Of a stretch of DNA of 64,000 nt, positions 61,934-64,000 are shown in pieces; within the stretch, counting starts at the first letter, position 1, and the number at the start of each line of letters is the position of its first letter. The notes under the pieces were generated by a model. It was not told where the DNA came from, did not search any database, and saw only the letters and a program-made list of their open reading frames with translations. This stretch comes from Clostridiaceae bacterium OM02-2AC (GTDB taxonomy: Bacteria > Bacillota_I > Bacilli_A > Erysipelotrichales > Erysipelotrichaceae): NCBI GenBank assembly GCA_003481775.1, contig QULU01000023.1, positions 1-64,000 of the forward strand. Direction: 5' to 3'. The position numbers and the translations under genes are program-made.

Positions 61934-62914
61934 CTAAATTGAAACAGCCGCCTCTTTTGGGCGGCGTTGGTGCTGGCTGGTTTGCAGTTGTTCCCGAACC
62001 TCCAGCAATTTTTCATTGTAATCTTTTCCCATCCGGGGAGGGTTGACACTTACCCGGATATGACGGAAACGTTTATCCTCGTGGAGCATGGTCTTGATTT
62101 TCCGGGCATTGACAAATCCGGCAAGATCGTGGTCCATATAAAGGGTAACACGCCGGATCTCCGGGTGGCGTTCCAGAAAAGAAGTCAGCGCCACATGGGA
62201 AGTACCTCCCAAAGACAAGCGGTAACCATTCCATTTCCATCCCTCCAGCTCTTGAAGCGTTGCATGGGAAAGCGCATCAAGAGGAGCTTCAAAGACTGCC
62301 ACATGCCGGCTACCCGGACTTTGCGGGGGATAACAAAAGTTATATCCTTTGTCGCTGCCATAGACATCCTTTTTGAGATTGCCGCCGATACTGCGCATAC
62401 AGGCGAACTTCGCTTTCCCGGAATCATCTTTCCCTACAAATACACAAACCGGTTCTCCATGATACCGGGCTTCGTAAAAAATCCCGGCTTGTAAACACTG
62501 GCGAATGACTTCTGAGCTGATCCCCCGTTTCTGCAAATAGGAGACCGCAGCGGTCGCGCAACGTCTGGCCCAGGGGAGAGAGAATGCTTTCTTTTCCGGT
62601 TCTTTTGATACCTGTATTTCTGCCGTACTTCGGTAAGCCGGTGTATTTCGGATTTCGCCACCTACCAGAGCATGAACCGCATCCACAAGACCATATCCCC
62701 GAATCTGGATCAGGTAGTCCAGCGCATTGATACTCCGTCCACGGCTGTTCCAGTACCAGTACCTTTTCCCGGTCACATATACCAGACTGTCATGTTCCTT
62801 ATGCCGGAAATTAGGTCCATCCCGTTTCAGCACACCGGGTTCATGGAACTGCAGGTAAGTAAACAGATCAGCTTCCCGCGCTGCCTGAATCTGTTCTTTG
62901 GTTACGCCGGGCAT
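61934..62914 (-). CDS. DUF3991/Toprim primase-like protein
   Basis: 326 residues. An N-terminal domain (LFTYLQFHEPGVLKRDGPNFRHKEHDSLVYVTGKRYWYWNSRGRS) like a CHC2/DUF3991 region without cysteines, then a Toprim-like domain with FEAPLDAL and YMDHDLAG acidic residues. Such proteins prime replication of ICEs and plasmids. The ATG lacks its own ribosome site and is overlapped by a 12-codon ORF. Confidence 0.87.
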   Translation of the reverse strand: MPGVTKEQIQAAREADLFTYLQFHEPGVLKRDGPNFRHKEHDSLVYVTGKRYWYWNSRGRSINALDYLIQIRGYGLVDAVHALVGGEIRNTPAYRSTAEIQVSKEPEKKAFSLPWARRCATAAVSYLQKRGISSEVIRQCLQAGIFYEARYHGEPVCVFVGKDDSGKAKFACMRSIGGNLKKDVYGSDKGYNFCYPPQSPGSRHVAVFEAPLDALSHATLQELEGWKWNGYRLSLGGTSHVALTSFLERHPEIRRVTLYMDHDLAGFVNARKIKTMLHEDKRFRHIRVSVNPPRMGKDYNEKLLEVREQLQTSQHQRRPKEAAVSI

Positions 62915-62940
62915 TGTACCGGCACAGTGATTCTTTTCAT
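62902..62940 (-). CDS. 12-residue leader ORF coupled to the Toprim gene
   Basis: ATG at 62940 lies 9 bases after AAGGAGG and the frame (MKRITVPVQCPA) stops just inside the start of the Toprim gene. The Toprim ATG at 62914 has no site of its own, so it may rely on this leader for initiation. Confidence 0.4.
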   Translation of the reverse strand: MKRITVPVQCPA

Positions 62941-62975
62941 CGTGCTTTGCCTCCTTCCTGTGATGGAATGAAAAA

Positions 62976-62992
62976 AGACACCCAAAGGTGCC
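62976..62992 (-). terminator. Terminator after the replication initiator
   Basis: GGCACC / GGGTGTC stem then TTTTTTC, overlapping the stop codon of the upstream gene. Confidence 0.72.
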
Positions 62993-63864
62993 TAACAGCC
63001 GTACAGATCGTGATTGACCTCGGCACGGTAATAGCTGTCCATTGTAGCCGGGGCATTATACAGCGCCGCCAGCAGATATGCTTTGATATTTCCGACCTTC
63101 GTCGCGTTCTTGTCGATACAGTCAAAGACATACTCTAAGTGACCGGAATTGATCTTCAGGAACCGGCTCTTGACGATCTCCCGCGGAAAATCATCTCCGG
63201 CGATGCGTATGTAAGGGCGTTTCGACAAAATCACTTCAAGCATAAGTTCAAGGGTTTCGTCCAGACGTTCCCTGCCATACCGTAAGACCAGTAAGTCATA
63301 TTCGATATTTTCTTTGATGATTTCACGATATGCTTCTATCAGCTCTATCCGATCCATCCCATCCGTGCGGTTCGCCGCTTCCGGCTCTGCCGGATAGATT
63401 GATGGATAAGTTATTGATTTATCTTTTTTTGATTTTTTTGTTTTTAATGGATTAGTATTTAATTGTGCCGGATTTTCCTGTTCAGGTTCCGCCTGTTTAG
63501 GTTTTGCCTGTTCAGGTTTTACCTGTCTTGGATTTTCCCGTTTAGGTGAAAGCCCTATGTTTTCGGTACTTACAGGCTGCTCATGGATCGTATATTCAAT
63601 GTCTCCCAACTGCCCGTTATCATAGCGGAGGCGCTGTCTGGTGAGATAACCATGCCGCTCCAGTTCCTTCAGGGCAGTAGTGATAGAATCCACACCGTCC
63701 TTGCAGATATGGGCGAGTCCCTTCGTGGTATAATCCCAATCTTCCGGCAGCGACAACATAAGTGATAAAAGCCCCTTTGCCTTTAAGGACAACTCCGTAT
63801 TGCGCAGATGGTGATTGCTCATTATCGTAAAGTCCTTTGTTTTCTCTACACGGAATACTGCCAT
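62992..63864 (-). CDS. Replication initiator-like protein (HTH + DUF6017)
   Basis: 290 residues. An N-terminal winged helix (SLKAKGLLSLMLSLPEDWDYTTKGLAHICKDGVDSITTALKELERHGYL), a Gln/Pro/Glu-rich linker of near-repeats (KPEQ, KPKQ, EPEQ), then DUF6017 (IELIEAYREIIKENIEYDLLV...MLEVIL...IRIAGDDFPREIVKSRFLKINSGHLEYVFDCI). This architecture marks ICE replication initiators. ATG after GGAGGC. Confidence 0.87.
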   Translation of the reverse strand: MAVFRVEKTKDFTIMSNHHLRNTELSLKAKGLLSLMLSLPEDWDYTTKGLAHICKDGVDSITTALKELERHGYLTRQRLRYDNGQLGDIEYTIHEQPVSTENIGLSPKRENPRQVKPEQAKPKQAEPEQENPAQLNTNPLKTKKSKKDKSITYPSIYPAEPEAANRTDGMDRIELIEAYREIIKENIEYDLLVLRYGRERLDETLELMLEVILSKRPYIRIAGDDFPREIVKSRFLKINSGHLEYVFDCIDKNATKVGNIKAYLLAALYNAPATMDSYYRAEVNHDLYGC

Positions 63865-63893
63865 TGTATCGCCTCCTTTCTTCGACTATTCCG

Positions 63894-64000
63894 TTACAAG
63901 GCATGATCCCTGCGGTCATAATGGAGATGACCGTCAGAGACCTTCGCATGGTTTTTCAGTTTCACTTCGCCCCGTTCCTGGCTCTCTAAAAATTTCTGAT
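63894..64000 (-). CDS. 3' end of an upstream gene (cut by window edge)
   Basis: The last 34 codons of a leftward frame, rich in Lys, His and Arg and ending YDRRDHAL-stop at 63894, precede the initiator. In related elements a partition gene sits here, but too little is visible to name it. Confidence 0.45.
   Translation of the reverse strand, partial: QKFLESQERGEVKLKNHAKVSDGHLHYDRRDHAL

Larger units (their letters stand above)
1..64000 (-). mobile_element. Interior of a Tn1549/CTn4-type integrative conjugative element
   Basis: The set VirD4, Maff2, VirB6, PrgI, VirB4, an M23+NlpC/P60 hydrolase, DUF4315, DUF4366, TopB, MobC and a MOBP relaxase, all in one direction, is the conserved transfer module of Tn1549/CTn4-like elements of Clostridia. 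Replication and LPD accessory genes precede it on the transcript. The carrier's own integrase and attachment ends are not in the window, so the element continues on both sides. Two smaller mobilizable elements (10398-22091 and 43304-53498) are nested inside it, splitting topB and maff2. Confidence 0.9.

Overview
The window is the interior of a conjugative element from a Firmicutes host, most likely a Lachnospiraceae-type gut clostridium. Nearly all genes read leftward (minus strand) in a long transfer region that follows the Tn1549 / C. difficile CTn4 plan. In transcription order this is a replication initiator, a Toprim primase-like protein, LPD accessory proteins, PcfB, VirD4, Maff2, VirB6, SpoVG, an MT-A70 methylase, PrgI, VirB4, an M23+NlpC/P60 hydrolase, DUF4315/DUF4366, a surface adhesin, TopB, a Cys-rich VLP protein, MobC and a MOBP relaxase. 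The element's own integrase and both outer ends lie outside the window. No rRNA, tRNA or CRISPR array was seen.

Layout. 1-470: start of a secreted protein and a decayed second copy of the relaxase 3' end. 681-4260: a thiamine salvage operon (tenA, thiD, thiE, HAD phosphatase, NUDIX) behind two tandem TPP riboswitches, each with its own terminator; this cargo lies between the two relaxase 3' ends. 4323-10397: relaxase, MobC, accessory genes and the 3' part of topB. 10398-22091: IME1, a Tn4451-type mobilizable element with a GA crossover that splits topB; joining the halves on one GA restores the frame exactly. 22092-28700: 5' part of topB, a SLOG protein, an XRE regulator, a dUTPase/ThyX/Nmad1-like nucleotide cluster and an AbiE toxin-antitoxin pair with palindromic operators. 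28711-43242: adhesin fused to a class B sortase, then the core mating-pore genes. 43304-53498: IME2, a second serine-recombinase element that splits maff2. 53499-64000: the rest of maff2, VirD4, PcfB and the replication/LPD genes.

How it works together. The large element supplies DNA processing, the coupling ATPase, the pore and cell-wall hydrolases. IME1 and IME2 each carry their own relaxase (MOBV and MOBQ), serine recombinase, TnpV, CHC2 primase, VirE-type helicase and a four-copy, roughly 12-bp-spaced iteron cluster that looks like a replication origin. They therefore look like replicating hitchhikers that depend on the surrounding pore, although while integrated they interrupt two genes of their carrier.

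The most unusual feature is the cargo of IME1. Six small membrane, lipoprotein or immunity-like genes sit in five cassettes on both sides of its relaxase. Each cassette has a near-identical promoter block and terminator repeats, and nothing that looks like a toxin is adjacent. IME2 carries an Imm26-like gene and another immunity-like gene in similar settings. I interpret this as an expandable orphan-immunity (acquired interbacterial defence) array; that function is inferred.
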